DNA of 33,830 bases from Arthrobacter terricola (lineage in GTDB: Bacteria > Actinomycetota > Actinomycetes > Actinomycetales > Micrococcaceae), in NCBI RefSeq assembly GCF_004354015.1, contig NZ_SMRU01000041.1, forward strand, positions 1-33,830. The letters run 5' to 3'. Below are positions 23,028-30,624 of this stretch, one piece after another (the stretch's first letter is position 1; every line of letters starts with the position of its first letter). The translations under genes and the position numbers were made by a program. The notes beneath the pieces are model-generated. The model did no database searches and was not told the DNA's origin. It was given only the letters and a program-made list of their open reading frames with translations.

Positions 23028-23630
23028 ATGCCGCGCTTGGTAGACCACCAGGAGCGACGCCGCTCGATCATCGAGACCACGTGGCGGCTGATCGCGGAAC
23101 AGGGAATCGAAAACGCCAGTATGCGCGATATCGCGCGGGAATGCGGTTACGCGGCGCCCGGCATCCTGGCGCACTACTTTCCCAACAAGGACGCCCTGCT
23201 CCTGGCTTCGTACCAGCTGATCTGCGAGCGCACCAACGAACGGATCGCGGCCGGCACGAAAGGCCGGCGCGGGATCGCGGCGTTGCGGGGCCTCTGCCTG
23301 GAGATTATTCCGGCGGACCCGTTGACGGTGGTTGAGGCGCGGGTGGCGGTGTCCTTTTGGCAGCGGGCGCAGACGGAGGATGCGTTGCGTGCTGTGGGCC
23401 GCGACGCGCTGCTGCAGTGGCGTGGCCTGATGTTGGGCTTCCTCGCCGAGGCGGAGTACGACGGCGAATGCGAACCTTTGGCGGATCCGGACACCGTTGC
23501 CGATGAGCTGCTCAACATCATGATGGGCCTGCACGTTACGTCGATGCTGGATCCGGATGCCGTGACCGGCTCGCGGCAACGGCACTTGATGGAACGGATC
23601 CTGGCGCGATTGTCGCGTTCAGGCGGGTAG
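23028..23630 (+). CDS. TetR-family regulator, BetI-like
   Basis: 200 residues. Residues about 8-55 are the TetR helix-turn-helix (RRSIIETTWRLIAEQGIENA, then GILAHYFPNKDALL). The C-terminal part (VEARVAVSFWQRAQ, LLNIMMGLHVTSMLDP) matches the BetI-type ligand domain. AAGGAG sits five bases before the ATG. It starts 31 bases after the amine oxidase stop on the same strand, so it is probably in its transcript and represses the amine genes until an amine or aldehyde binds. Its last 12 bases overlap the end of the convergent LysR gene. Confidence 0.9.
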   Translation: MPRLVDHQERRRSIIETTWRLIAEQGIENASMRDIARECGYAAPGILAHYFPNKDALLLASYQLICERTNERIAAGTKGRRGIAALRGLCLEIIPADPLTVVEARVAVSFWQRAQTEDALRAVGRDALLQWRGLMLGFLAEAEYDGECEPLADPDTVADELLNIMMGLHVTSMLDPDAVTGSRQRHLMERILARLSRSGG

Positions 23631-24545
23631 CGACTCGCCCGGCTCCTGCGTGGCCGCCTTGTGGTGGCGCAGGGCTTGTGCGACTGCGCGCATCCGTGCC
23701 GTGGGCCGTTGGGTGCGGAGCCGGGCGAGCACGATGCTGAGTTCCGGAACCCGGTCCTTGATCCCGACGGCGGCGACGTGACCGCCGTCGTACGTCAACC
23801 CGTGCCGCGGGCGCTGGTGCAGTATCGAGTATCCGTGGCCGCCGGCTACGAACGTCCGGACCGTTTCGTAACTGGCGGAGCGGAACCGCACGTCGGGCTC
23901 CACCCCCGCATCGCGCAGGATCGATAACATCAGCTCGCGCGAGTGCGGAAGGTCAAGCAACACGAACGGCTCACCTGCCAACTCGGACAGGGCAACTTCC
24001 TCGCGTCCGGCAAATTTATGTCCCGGCGGCAGGGCCAGGTAGGGGCGGACGCTGTCCACGGCTGTGACGGCGATGCCATCGGGCAGTCCCAGGTCGTAGC
24101 AAAGGGCGAGGTCCGCGCGGCCGGTGAGCAACGCCGTCGAGCACCCTTCGGCGTCGGCCTCGGTGACTTCCAGTTCGAGCCGCGGGTGGTCGGCGCGCAA
24201 GCGCCCCAAAAGCCCGGGCAGGAGGAAAGGCGCGAGCGTGCTGAAGCATGCGAGCCGCACTTGTCCTTCGACGCTGCGCTGCTCGCCGCGGGCATGGTCG
24301 AGTGCTTCCTCCAATTGCCCGAGCACGGCTTGGGCGTCCCGCAGGAATAGTTCTCCGGCAGGCGTGAGCAGCAGTCCCTTGGAGCGCTGCCGGATGAAGA
24401 ACTGGGAACCCACGCTTTTCTCGAGCTGGGAAACTGCCGCGGAGATAGCGGATTGGGCCACGTTCAGGCGGATCGCCGCCCCTGTCATGGACAACTGGGC
24501 GGCGGCTTCAACGAAATAGCGCAATTGGGCCAGAGTGACATCCAT
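23619..24545 (-). CDS. LysR-family transcriptional regulator
   Basis: 308 residues. The N-terminal HTH (LAQLRYFVEAAAQLSMTGAA, then VAQSAISAAVSQLEKSVG) is classic LysR, followed by the two-lobed periplasmic-binding-like effector domain (from about 90; VRLACFSTLAPFLLPGLL). It is divergent from the RidA-to-monooxygenase operon with a 126-base shared promoter region, the normal arrangement for a LysR activator of the adjacent catabolic genes. The inducer is probably an operon substrate or intermediate. The 3' end overlaps the TetR gene by 12 bases. Confidence 0.92.
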   Translation of the reverse strand: MDVTLAQLRYFVEAAAQLSMTGAAIRLNVAQSAISAAVSQLEKSVGSQFFIRQRSKGLLLTPAGELFLRDAQAVLGQLEEALDHARGEQRSVEGQVRLACFSTLAPFLLPGLLGRLRADHPRLELEVTEADAEGCSTALLTGRADLALCYDLGLPDGIAVTAVDSVRPYLALPPGHKFAGREEVALSELAGEPFVLLDLPHSRELMLSILRDAGVEPDVRFRSASYETVRTFVAGGHGYSILHQRPRHGLTYDGGHVAAVGIKDRVPELSIVLARLRTQRPTARMRAVAQALRHHKAATQEPGESLPA

Positions 24546-24671
24546 GCTCGCAATGATAACCGTTTTAGCGTTTTTTCAGATGCACTTCTACGGAAACAAC
24601 TGTTGGACAGATCCAGCCGGGTAACGGGAAGCTGAAAACACGGCAATTCCGAAACGAAAGGCTCCAACCAC
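24546..24671. promoter_or_regulatory. Divergent LysR/RidA promoter region
   Basis: The 126 bases between two divergent starts include an AT-rich patch (ATAACCGTTTTAGCGTTTTT, from 24556) unlike the rest of the area, and GAAAGG ahead of the RidA ATG. A LysR site is expected here, but no single T-N11-A box stands out clearly enough to name. Confidence 0.4.
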
Positions 24672-25097
24672 ATGAAGCACCAGCGCATCCGTCCCTTCAA
24701 CACGAAGGACACCTACCCCGAGCAGAACCTGAACAACGACCTCTGCCAGGCAGTGGTGGCGAACGGAGTGGTCTACCTCCGCGGACAGATCGGCCAGGAC
24801 CTCGACACCCGCGAGTCGATCGGAATCGGCGATGTGGAAGCCCAGACCGAACGCGCCATGGCAAACATCGACATGTTGCTGAAGGAAGCCGGAAGCAGCC
24901 TGGAGGACATCGTCAAAGTGACGGTCTACCTGGTGGACCCGCGCTACCGCGAAACCGTCTACCGCACCATGGGCCGTTGGCTTGAGGGCGTCTTCCCTGT
25001 TTCCACCGGCATCGTCGTGCAGGCGTTGGCCCGGCCCGAATGGCTCGTGGAAATCGACGCCACCGCGGTCCTGTCGAACACCGGGAGTGCGCAGTGA
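24672..25097 (+). CDS. RidA-family enamine/imine deaminase
   Basis: 141 residues. Visible features: the GQIGQD turn after VVYLRG, NIDMLLKEAGSSLEDIVKVT in the middle and the C-terminal EWLVEIDATAV. Members hydrolyse reactive 2-aminoacrylate-like enamines/imines, or act as dedicated deaminases in amino-acid or aromatic-amine degradation. The usual catalytic arginine of RidA (R in a P..R.....V..LA context) is plausibly the one in VVQALARPEWLVE. It leads a five-gene run and overlaps the next start by four bases (GTGA). In this context it probably hydrolyses an imine intermediate of the pathway. Confidence 0.88.
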   Translation: MKHQRIRPFNTKDTYPEQNLNNDLCQAVVANGVVYLRGQIGQDLDTRESIGIGDVEAQTERAMANIDMLLKEAGSSLEDIVKVTVYLVDPRYRETVYRTMGRWLEGVFPVSTGIVVQALARPEWLVEIDATAVLSNTGSAQ

Positions 25098-25765
25098 CGT
25101 TCAGCATCACTGCTACCGACGGACAGGGACGGTTCGGGATCGCCGTCTCGTCTTCCTCCCCCGCCGTGGCCGCCCGCTGTGTCCATCTTCGTGACGGTGT
25201 AGGTGCGGTGAGTTCGCAGAACATCACCGATCCCAGGCTCGGCGCCAGGATCCTGGACCGCATCCAGTCCGGACTCGCCGCGCAGGCCGCACTCGACGAA
25301 GTGGTGAGTGAAACTCCCTCGGCGGACTATCGCCAGCTCGTGGTGCTGGATGCCCGGGGCAATTCCGCGGTTTTCAGCGGGGAGCACACGCTCGGCACCT
25401 TTGCCGAGGGCAGGGGCGCTGGGTGCATCGCTGCCGGAAACATGCTCGCGAACCCAGGCGTCACGCAGGCCATGTGCGATGGGTTCCAAGCCGCGACCGG
25501 CGAGCTGGAAGAGCGGCTGCTCGCTGCATTGGTCGCCGGAGAAGCCGCCGGCGGCGAAGCGGGTTCCGTGAAATCCGCGGGCATCTCGGTTGTCTCCGGC
25601 CACGGCTGGCGCGACACCGACCTGCGCGTGGACTGGCATGACGAGCCAATTGCCGAACTTCAGCGGCTCCTCGAAGTGTGGCTTCCGCAGCGACACGACT
25701 ACGTGGTCCGGGGACTCGACCCCACAGTTTCAGTGGGCTATGGGGTGGCTGGCGATGACCGCTGA
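25094..25765 (+). CDS. DUF1028 protein (Ntn-hydrolase-like)
   Basis: 223 residues from the GTG at 25094, which overlaps the RidA stop. This start puts a threonine at position 2 (MTFSITATD). DUF1028 proteins begin MTFSI and resemble N-terminal-nucleophile hydrolases, so Thr2 would become the nucleophile after Met removal. Seen also: GIAVSSSSPAVAARC, GVGAVSSQNITDP and the C-terminal LRVDWHDEPIAELQRLLEVW typical of the family. Function is unproven in general; members travel with RidA and M20 hydrolase genes in catabolic clusters, as here. Its end overlaps the M20 gene by 11 bases. Confidence 0.85.
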   Translation: MTFSITATDGQGRFGIAVSSSSPAVAARCVHLRDGVGAVSSQNITDPRLGARILDRIQSGLAAQAALDEVVSETPSADYRQLVVLDARGNSAVFSGEHTLGTFAEGRGAGCIAAGNMLANPGVTQAMCDGFQAATGELEERLLAALVAGEAAGGEAGSVKSAGISVVSGHGWRDTDLRVDWHDEPIAELQRLLEVWLPQRHDYVVRGLDPTVSVGYGVAGDDR

Positions 25766-26930
25766 AAACCTCGTGCCCGTGCTGCTTGAATCCGTGCTGC
25801 TTGAATCCGACGGCGACCGCGACCGCGTACTGGAGGCCGTGATTTCCAACCAGCCGGCCCTGATCCGTCTTTCGGAGGAAATCCACGCCAATCCCGAAGT
25901 CGGCTGGCAAGAACATTCCGCGGCCCAGTGGACCGCGGAATACCTGGCCGGCCTCGGCTTCCAAGTGGAAAGTGCATACCTCGGCTTCCCCACGGCCTTG
26001 CGCGCCGTCTATGGAACGGGATCCCGGCGGATCGGACTCATGGCGGAGTACGACGCCCTCCGAAACCTCGGCCACGCGTGCGGACACAACATCATCACGG
26101 CCATCGCCTGCGGCGCCGCGGCTGCCCTGGCGTCATTCGCCGACGAGCGGGACCTCACCATAGAGGTGTACGGGACGCCCGCGGAGGAAGGTGGCGGAGG
26201 GAAGATCGAGTTGCTCACGCGCGGCGCTTTCCACGGACTGGACCTCGCCATGATGGCCCACCCGAGCCCGGTCGATTCCGCCGAAGCCCGGCCATACGCG
26301 GTTGCGCACAGCCACGTTGAATTCAGCGGAAAGTCGGCGCACGCGGCCGCGTACCCCGAGCAAGGGGTCAACGCCAACGATGCGTTCGTGGTGGCACAAG
26401 TGGCCATCGGGCTGCTTCGGCAGCAATTGCCTTCCGGCACACGCGTCCACGGCATCCAAACCCGCGGCGGCGAAGCACCGAACGCCATTCCGGAAAAGAC
26501 GGAGGGCCGCTGGTACGTGCGGGCGGAATCACTGGCCGAACTGCAGGGGCTGGAAGAGCGGGTCTACAGGTGCTTTGAAGCAGGGGCTCTCGCCTCCGGA
26601 TGCGAGCTCTCGATTACTCCCGAGTCCGAACCCTACTCCGAGTTCCGCACCGATGAGCGGGCGCTCGAACTGTACGTCAGGCACGCGGAATCACTGGGCA
26701 GGACGTTCGACGCCCCGGCCGAACAAGCAACCATGAACCGGGCCTCCACAGACATGGGCAACGTCTCCCAAGTGGTTCCGGCCATCCACCCTTACATCGG
26801 CCTGGGGTGCTTCCCCGCAGCGAACCACCAACCCGAGTTCGCAGCGCACTGCGTCGGAGACTCGGCGAACCGTGCCATCCACGACGGCGCAGCCGCGCTG
26901 GCGCTGACCGCCTTGGACTACTTCGCCTAA
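25755..26930 (+). CDS. M20-family amidohydrolase/dipeptidase (AbgB/PM20D2-like)
   Basis: 391 residues. Zinc-site motifs: MAEYDALRNLGHACGHN (D100, H107, H111), TPAEEGGGG with the catalytic and metal glutamates E144/E145, H169 in MMAHPSP, and a later HSHVEFSGKSAHAAAYPE dimerisation segment. The family cleaves N-acyl amino acids, p-aminobenzoyl-glutamate, xaa-Arg and auxin-amino-acid amides. With an aspartase immediately downstream, an N-acyl-aspartate substrate is a reasonable guess. The ATG at 25755 overlaps DUF1028 by 11 bases. An in-frame 15-base tandem duplication (25779-25808) repeats VLLES near the N-terminus. It is probably cytoplasmic. Confidence 0.9.
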   Translation: MTAENLVPVLLESVLLESDGDRDRVLEAVISNQPALIRLSEEIHANPEVGWQEHSAAQWTAEYLAGLGFQVESAYLGFPTALRAVYGTGSRRIGLMAEYDALRNLGHACGHNIITAIACGAAAALASFADERDLTIEVYGTPAEEGGGGKIELLTRGAFHGLDLAMMAHPSPVDSAEARPYAVAHSHVEFSGKSAHAAAYPEQGVNANDAFVVAQVAIGLLRQQLPSGTRVHGIQTRGGEAPNAIPEKTEGRWYVRAESLAELQGLEERVYRCFEAGALASGCELSITPESEPYSEFRTDERALELYVRHAESLGRTFDAPAEQATMNRASTDMGNVSQVVPAIHPYIGLGCFPAANHQPEFAAHCVGDSANRAIHDGAAALALTALDYFA

Positions 26931-26965
26931 CTCCGTTTTCCTTTCGCATCCATGAGGAACAGACC

Positions 26966-28384
26966 ATGACACATCACGAGCCACCACCGGCCGGCCCCGT
27001 CCGCGTGGAGCATGACAGCCTCGGGGACAGGGACGTCCCGGCCGAGGCGTATTGGGGCATCAGCACCTTGCGTGCCGTCGAGAATTTTCCCGTGAGCGGA
27101 CGTACCATCGGCAGCCTCCGCTCCCTGCTTTGGGGATTCGGCGCCATCAAAAGCGCAGCCGCCCGATCCAACGAAAAGCTCGGATTCCTGGACCCCGAGC
27201 GTTCAGCGGCCATCCAGGCTGCCGCCCGCGAAGTCATGGACGGGCTCCTCGACGAACACTTCGTCGTGGACCGGATCCAAGGCGGCGCGGGAACCAGCAC
27301 CAACATGAACGCGAACGAAGTGATCGCCAACCGTGCCCTGGAGCTGCTGGGCCACACCAAGGGCGACTACGCGTTCCTGCACCCCATCGACGACGTCAAC
27401 CGCAGCCAATCCACCAACGACACCTATCCCACAGCCATCAAAGTGGCCCTGCAGCGCGAACTGGCCCTCCTCTGCGCCGAGCACGAGCAGCTCAGCAACG
27501 CCTTCGCCGCGAAAGCCACCGAGTTCGCCGGGATCGTCAAAGTGGGACGGACCCAATTGCAGGACGCCGTCCCCATGACCCTCGGGCAGGAATTCGGGGC
27601 GTTCGCCGAGACCCTGAGCGAAGACCGGAACCGGCTCCTGGAACTCCTGCCCCACCTGCGGGAATCCAACCTCGGCGCAACCGCCATCGGCACAGGTATC
27701 ACCGCCCCGCCGGGCTACCGCAGCCTGGTAATAGAGGAGCTCAACGCCCTGACCGGCCTGCAACTCGTCTCAGCCGCCAACCTCGTGGAAGCAACCAGCG
27801 ATACCGGGGTGTTCCTCCTGGTTTCCGGCGTCTTGAAGAGGGCCGCCGTCAAACTGTCCAAGATCTGCAACGATTTGAGGCTCCTCTCCTCCGGGCCGCA
27901 AACCGGATTCGGCGAGATCTTCCTCCCGGCAGTCCAAGCCGGATCTTCCATCATGCCGGGCAAGGTCAACCCCGTCATCCCGGAAATGGTCAATCAAGTC
28001 GCCTTCCGGGTAGTAGGGACGGACGCGACAGTGACCATGGCCGTCGAAGCCGGACAGCTCCAACTCAACGCCTTCGAACCCGTGGTGGCCGATGCCCTCT
28101 TCGAATCGCTTTCCTGGCTGACCTCGGCGTGCCGCCAACTGCGCACCCACTGCATCGAAGGCATCACGGCAAACACCGCCGTCCTCCAGCAACGCATCCT
28201 CGAGTCAGTCAGCGTGGTCACGGGCCTTGCGCCGATCATCGGCTACGCGGCAGCCGCCGAACTCGCGAAGGAAGCCCTCGCCAGCAAGCGCACCGTCGCC
28301 GGCCTCGCCACGGAACGCGGCCTGCTCGACGAACAGATATTGAACCAAGCGCTCTCCCCCAGCAGCCTCGCCGGGCTGGGCTGA
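26966..28384 (+). CDS. aspA: Aspartate ammonia-lyase
   Basis: 472 residues, the normal length. The fumarase/aspartase signature GSSIMPGKVNPVIPE lies at 326-340, and the NPVIPE ending and GGAGTSTNMNANEVIANRALE (107-127) distinguish aspartase from fumarase, which has NPTQ. It converts L-aspartate to fumarate and ammonia. GAGGA lies eight bases before the ATG at 26966; the frame open from 26807 overlaps the M20 gene and is not used. Its place in the run suggests that it drains aspartate set free by the M20 hydrolase into the TCA cycle. Confidence 0.92.
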   Translation: MTHHEPPPAGPVRVEHDSLGDRDVPAEAYWGISTLRAVENFPVSGRTIGSLRSLLWGFGAIKSAAARSNEKLGFLDPERSAAIQAAAREVMDGLLDEHFVVDRIQGGAGTSTNMNANEVIANRALELLGHTKGDYAFLHPIDDVNRSQSTNDTYPTAIKVALQRELALLCAEHEQLSNAFAAKATEFAGIVKVGRTQLQDAVPMTLGQEFGAFAETLSEDRNRLLELLPHLRESNLGATAIGTGITAPPGYRSLVIEELNALTGLQLVSAANLVEATSDTGVFLLVSGVLKRAAVKLSKICNDLRLLSSGPQTGFGEIFLPAVQAGSSIMPGKVNPVIPEMVNQVAFRVVGTDATVTMAVEAGQLQLNAFEPVVADALFESLSWLTSACRQLRTHCIEGITANTAVLQQRILESVSVVTGLAPIIGYAAAAELAKEALASKRTVAGLATERGLLDEQILNQALSPSSLAGLG

Positions 28385-28432
28385 GGCTGCTGCCCAGATT
28401 GACCACGAACTTTCACGAAAAAGGAGATTGAC

Positions 28433-29710
28433 ATGCCAACCCAAGAGATCGAAGTCCTGGTGGTAGGCGCCGGACAAGCCGGGGTCGCCATGAGCGAACA
28501 CCTCGGCGAACGCGGAATATCGCACGTCGTACTGGAACGCGACCGCATCGCCGAACGCTGGCGTTCCGGGCGCTGGGACTCCCTGGTAGCCAACGGACCA
28601 GCGTGGCATGACCGCTTCCCGGGCCTCGAATTCACTGCTCTGGAGCCGGGCGCCTTCGCCTCGAAGGAGCAAGTCGCCGACTATTTCGCAGCCTACGCAG
28701 AGAAGATCTCCGCACCTATCCGATGCGGCGTCGAAGTGAAGTCCGTCCGCCGCAACGCCGGAGCCCCCGGCTTCCGTGTGGAGACGTCGGACGGGGATTA
28801 CAACGCCCGCTACGTCGTAGCAGCCACGGGGCCGTTCCAGCGGCCGGTGATTCCCGCCGTCGTACCCGAAACCGCAGGTCTCACGCAGCTGCACTCCAGC
28901 AGCTACCGCAACCCCGGCCAACTGCCCGAAGGCGCCGTCCTGGTAGTCGGCGCCGGATCCTCCGGTGTGCAGATCGCCGCCGAAATCCGACGCTCGGGCC
29001 GGCAGGTCTTCCTCTCCGTCGGACCGCACGACCGCCCGCCGCGGAGCTACCGCGGACACGACTTCTGCTGGTGGCTCGGAGTGCTCGGCAAGTGGGACGC
29101 CTCGGCGCCCGCCGAAGGCGCGGAACACGTCACCATCGCGGTAAGCGGAGCCGACGGCGGCCACACGGTCGACTTCCGTGCGCTCGCCGAAACCGGCATC
29201 AAGCTACTCGGCCGGACCTCCTCATTCGACGACGGAACCATGCACTTCGCCCCGGACCTCCGCGACAACATCGCACGCGGCGATGCCCACTACCTTGCGC
29301 TCCTGGACGAAGCCGACGCCTACATCGAACGCAACGGCCTCGACCTTCCGGAAGAACCCGAAGCCCGGCTCATGCGGCCGGACCCGGAAAGCCTGACGAA
29401 CCCCACCCTCGAACTGGACCTCGCCGAAGCAGGAATCACCACGATCGTCTGGGCCACCGGTTTCGCCGTCGACTACAACTGGCTTGAGATCGATGCGTTC
29501 GACGAGAAGGGCCGGCCACTGCAACAGCGCGGCGTCTCCACCGAGCCCGGGGTCTACTTCCTCGGCCTGCCCTGGCAATCGCGCCGCGGATCGAGCTTCA
29601 TTTGGGGCGTATGGCATGACGCCAAGTACATCGCCGACCAAATCACCATCCAGCGCGGCTACCTCAAGCACGACGGACAGGCAGCGCTCTTGGCGGGCGC
29701 GGCGGTCTGA
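28433..29710 (+). CDS. FAD/NAD(P)-dependent monooxygenase, CzcO/FMO-like
   Basis: 425 residues. The first Rossmann site VLVVGAGQAGVAMSEHL (FAD) is near 9-25, and the second VLVVGAGSSGVQIAAE (NADPH) is in the middle. ERWRSGRWDSLVANGP and the late WATGFAVDYNWLEIDAFDEKG are those of CzcO-type flavoproteins, relatives of flavin monooxygenases that hydroxylate or oxidise small nucleophilic or aromatic compounds. AAAAGGAG lies before the ATG at 28433. As the last gene of the run it could oxidise the acyl or amine part freed from the conjugate. The substrate cannot be named. Confidence 0.87.
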   Translation: MPTQEIEVLVVGAGQAGVAMSEHLGERGISHVVLERDRIAERWRSGRWDSLVANGPAWHDRFPGLEFTALEPGAFASKEQVADYFAAYAEKISAPIRCGVEVKSVRRNAGAPGFRVETSDGDYNARYVVAATGPFQRPVIPAVVPETAGLTQLHSSSYRNPGQLPEGAVLVVGAGSSGVQIAAEIRRSGRQVFLSVGPHDRPPRSYRGHDFCWWLGVLGKWDASAPAEGAEHVTIAVSGADGGHTVDFRALAETGIKLLGRTSSFDDGTMHFAPDLRDNIARGDAHYLALLDEADAYIERNGLDLPEEPEARLMRPDPESLTNPTLELDLAEAGITTIVWATGFAVDYNWLEIDAFDEKGRPLQQRGVSTEPGVYFLGLPWQSRRGSSFIWGVWHDAKYIADQITIQRGYLKHDGQAALLAGAAV

Positions 29711-29711
29711 C

Positions 29712-29806
29712 GACGCGGAAACGGATTTTCGACGCGGAAATGGACTGGCGCTAGCGGAATACCCTTGCGTCAGTCCATTCGCGCGTCGCCCAGGAATTCC
29801 CGCGTC
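29712..29806. repeat. Nested palindromic element C
   Basis: Inner arms GACGCGGAAATGGACTG (29731-29747) and CAGTCCATTCGCGCGTC (29771-29787) pair at 15 of 17 positions. Outer GACGCGGAAA (29712-29721) faces TTCCCGCGTC (29797-29806). Thus two direct and two inverted copies of one short motif are nested. It fills most of the gap between the monooxygenase and the next gene and may end transcription. One copy in the window. Confidence 0.65.
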
Positions 29807-29877
29807 ACCAGCACCATGTGATGAGACCGACAAACCCGTCTGGGAATGGCAGGCCGCTCCGCCCGGTTGTGCCAAGC

Positions 29878-30576
29878 ATGAAGATTGAGATCTGGTCAGA
29901 CGTCGCGTGTCCCTGGTGCTACATCGGCAAACGCCGCTTCGAAACGGCTCTCGCGGCTTTCCCGCACCGCGATTCCGTGGACATCCAGTGGCGCAGTTAC
30001 CAGCTGGACCCGAGCATCCCGGAGCACTACGACGGCACGGAACTCGACTACCTCAGCAAGCGCAAGGGCATGAACCGGGCGCAGGTGAGCCAGATGTTCG
30101 ACCACGTCGCCGCGCAGGGCAAGGGCGAAGGACTCAACTACCGCTTCGACAACGTCGTGGTGGCCAACAGCTTCACGGCACACCGCCTCATCCACCTCGC
30201 CGCCGCCCACGGCAAGCAGGACAAGGCCAAGGAACTGCTCCTCAGCGGGCATTTCGAGCACGGCAAGGACATCGGAAGCCAGGAATACCTGAGCGAGCTC
30301 GGCCAGGAGCTGGGGCTCCCGGAAGCCGAAGTGGCCGAACTCTTCAGCACCGACAAGTACGCAGACGACGTCCGCGGCGACATCGCCGAAGCCCGGATGC
30401 TCGGCGTCACGGGTGTTCCGTTTTTCGTCATCGACCGCAAGTACGGCCTCTCCGGCGCGCAACCTTCCGAGGTATTCACCCAAGCGCTCACCCAGGCGTG
30501 GCAGGAAGCGAACCCGCTGGTCGCCGTCGGGACCGCTGACGCCGAAGCGTGCGGTCCCGACGGCTGCGCGATCTAA
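29878..30576 (+). CDS. FrnE-like DsbA-family oxidoreductase
   Basis: 232 residues from the ATG at 29878. The thioredoxin-like CPWC active site is at 11-14 (WSDVACPWCYIG), then QWRSYQLDPS, the helical insert and the cis-proline TGVPFFVID of the DsbA/2-hydroxychromene isomerase superfamily (FrnE branch). A CGPDGCAI tail adds two late cysteines. No signal peptide, so it is cytosolic, probably a disulfide-linked redox or stress enzyme. It faces glgC across a hairpin. A start at 29818 is open, but the fold begins here and MKIEIWSDV is the usual N-terminus. Confidence 0.9.
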   Translation: MKIEIWSDVACPWCYIGKRRFETALAAFPHRDSVDIQWRSYQLDPSIPEHYDGTELDYLSKRKGMNRAQVSQMFDHVAAQGKGEGLNYRFDNVVVANSFTAHRLIHLAAAHGKQDKAKELLLSGHFEHGKDIGSQEYLSELGQELGLPEAEVAELFSTDKYADDVRGDIAEARMLGVTGVPFFVIDRKYGLSGAQPSEVFTQALTQAWQEANPLVAVGTADAEACGPDGCAI

Positions 30577-30585
30577 GCGTTCGAC

Positions 30586-30612
30586 GCCGGACGGCGGTTT
30601 GTTCCGTCCGGC
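30586..30612. terminator. Bidirectional hairpin terminator between convergent genes
   Basis: GCCGGACGG (30586-30594) and CCGTCCGGC (30604-30612) form a perfect 9-bp stem with a 9-base loop, 10 bases after the FrnE-like stop and 13 bases beyond the glgC stop. There is no clear T-run, as is common in high-GC actinobacteria. Confidence 0.65.
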
Positions 30613-30624
30613 ACCGCCGGGCGC

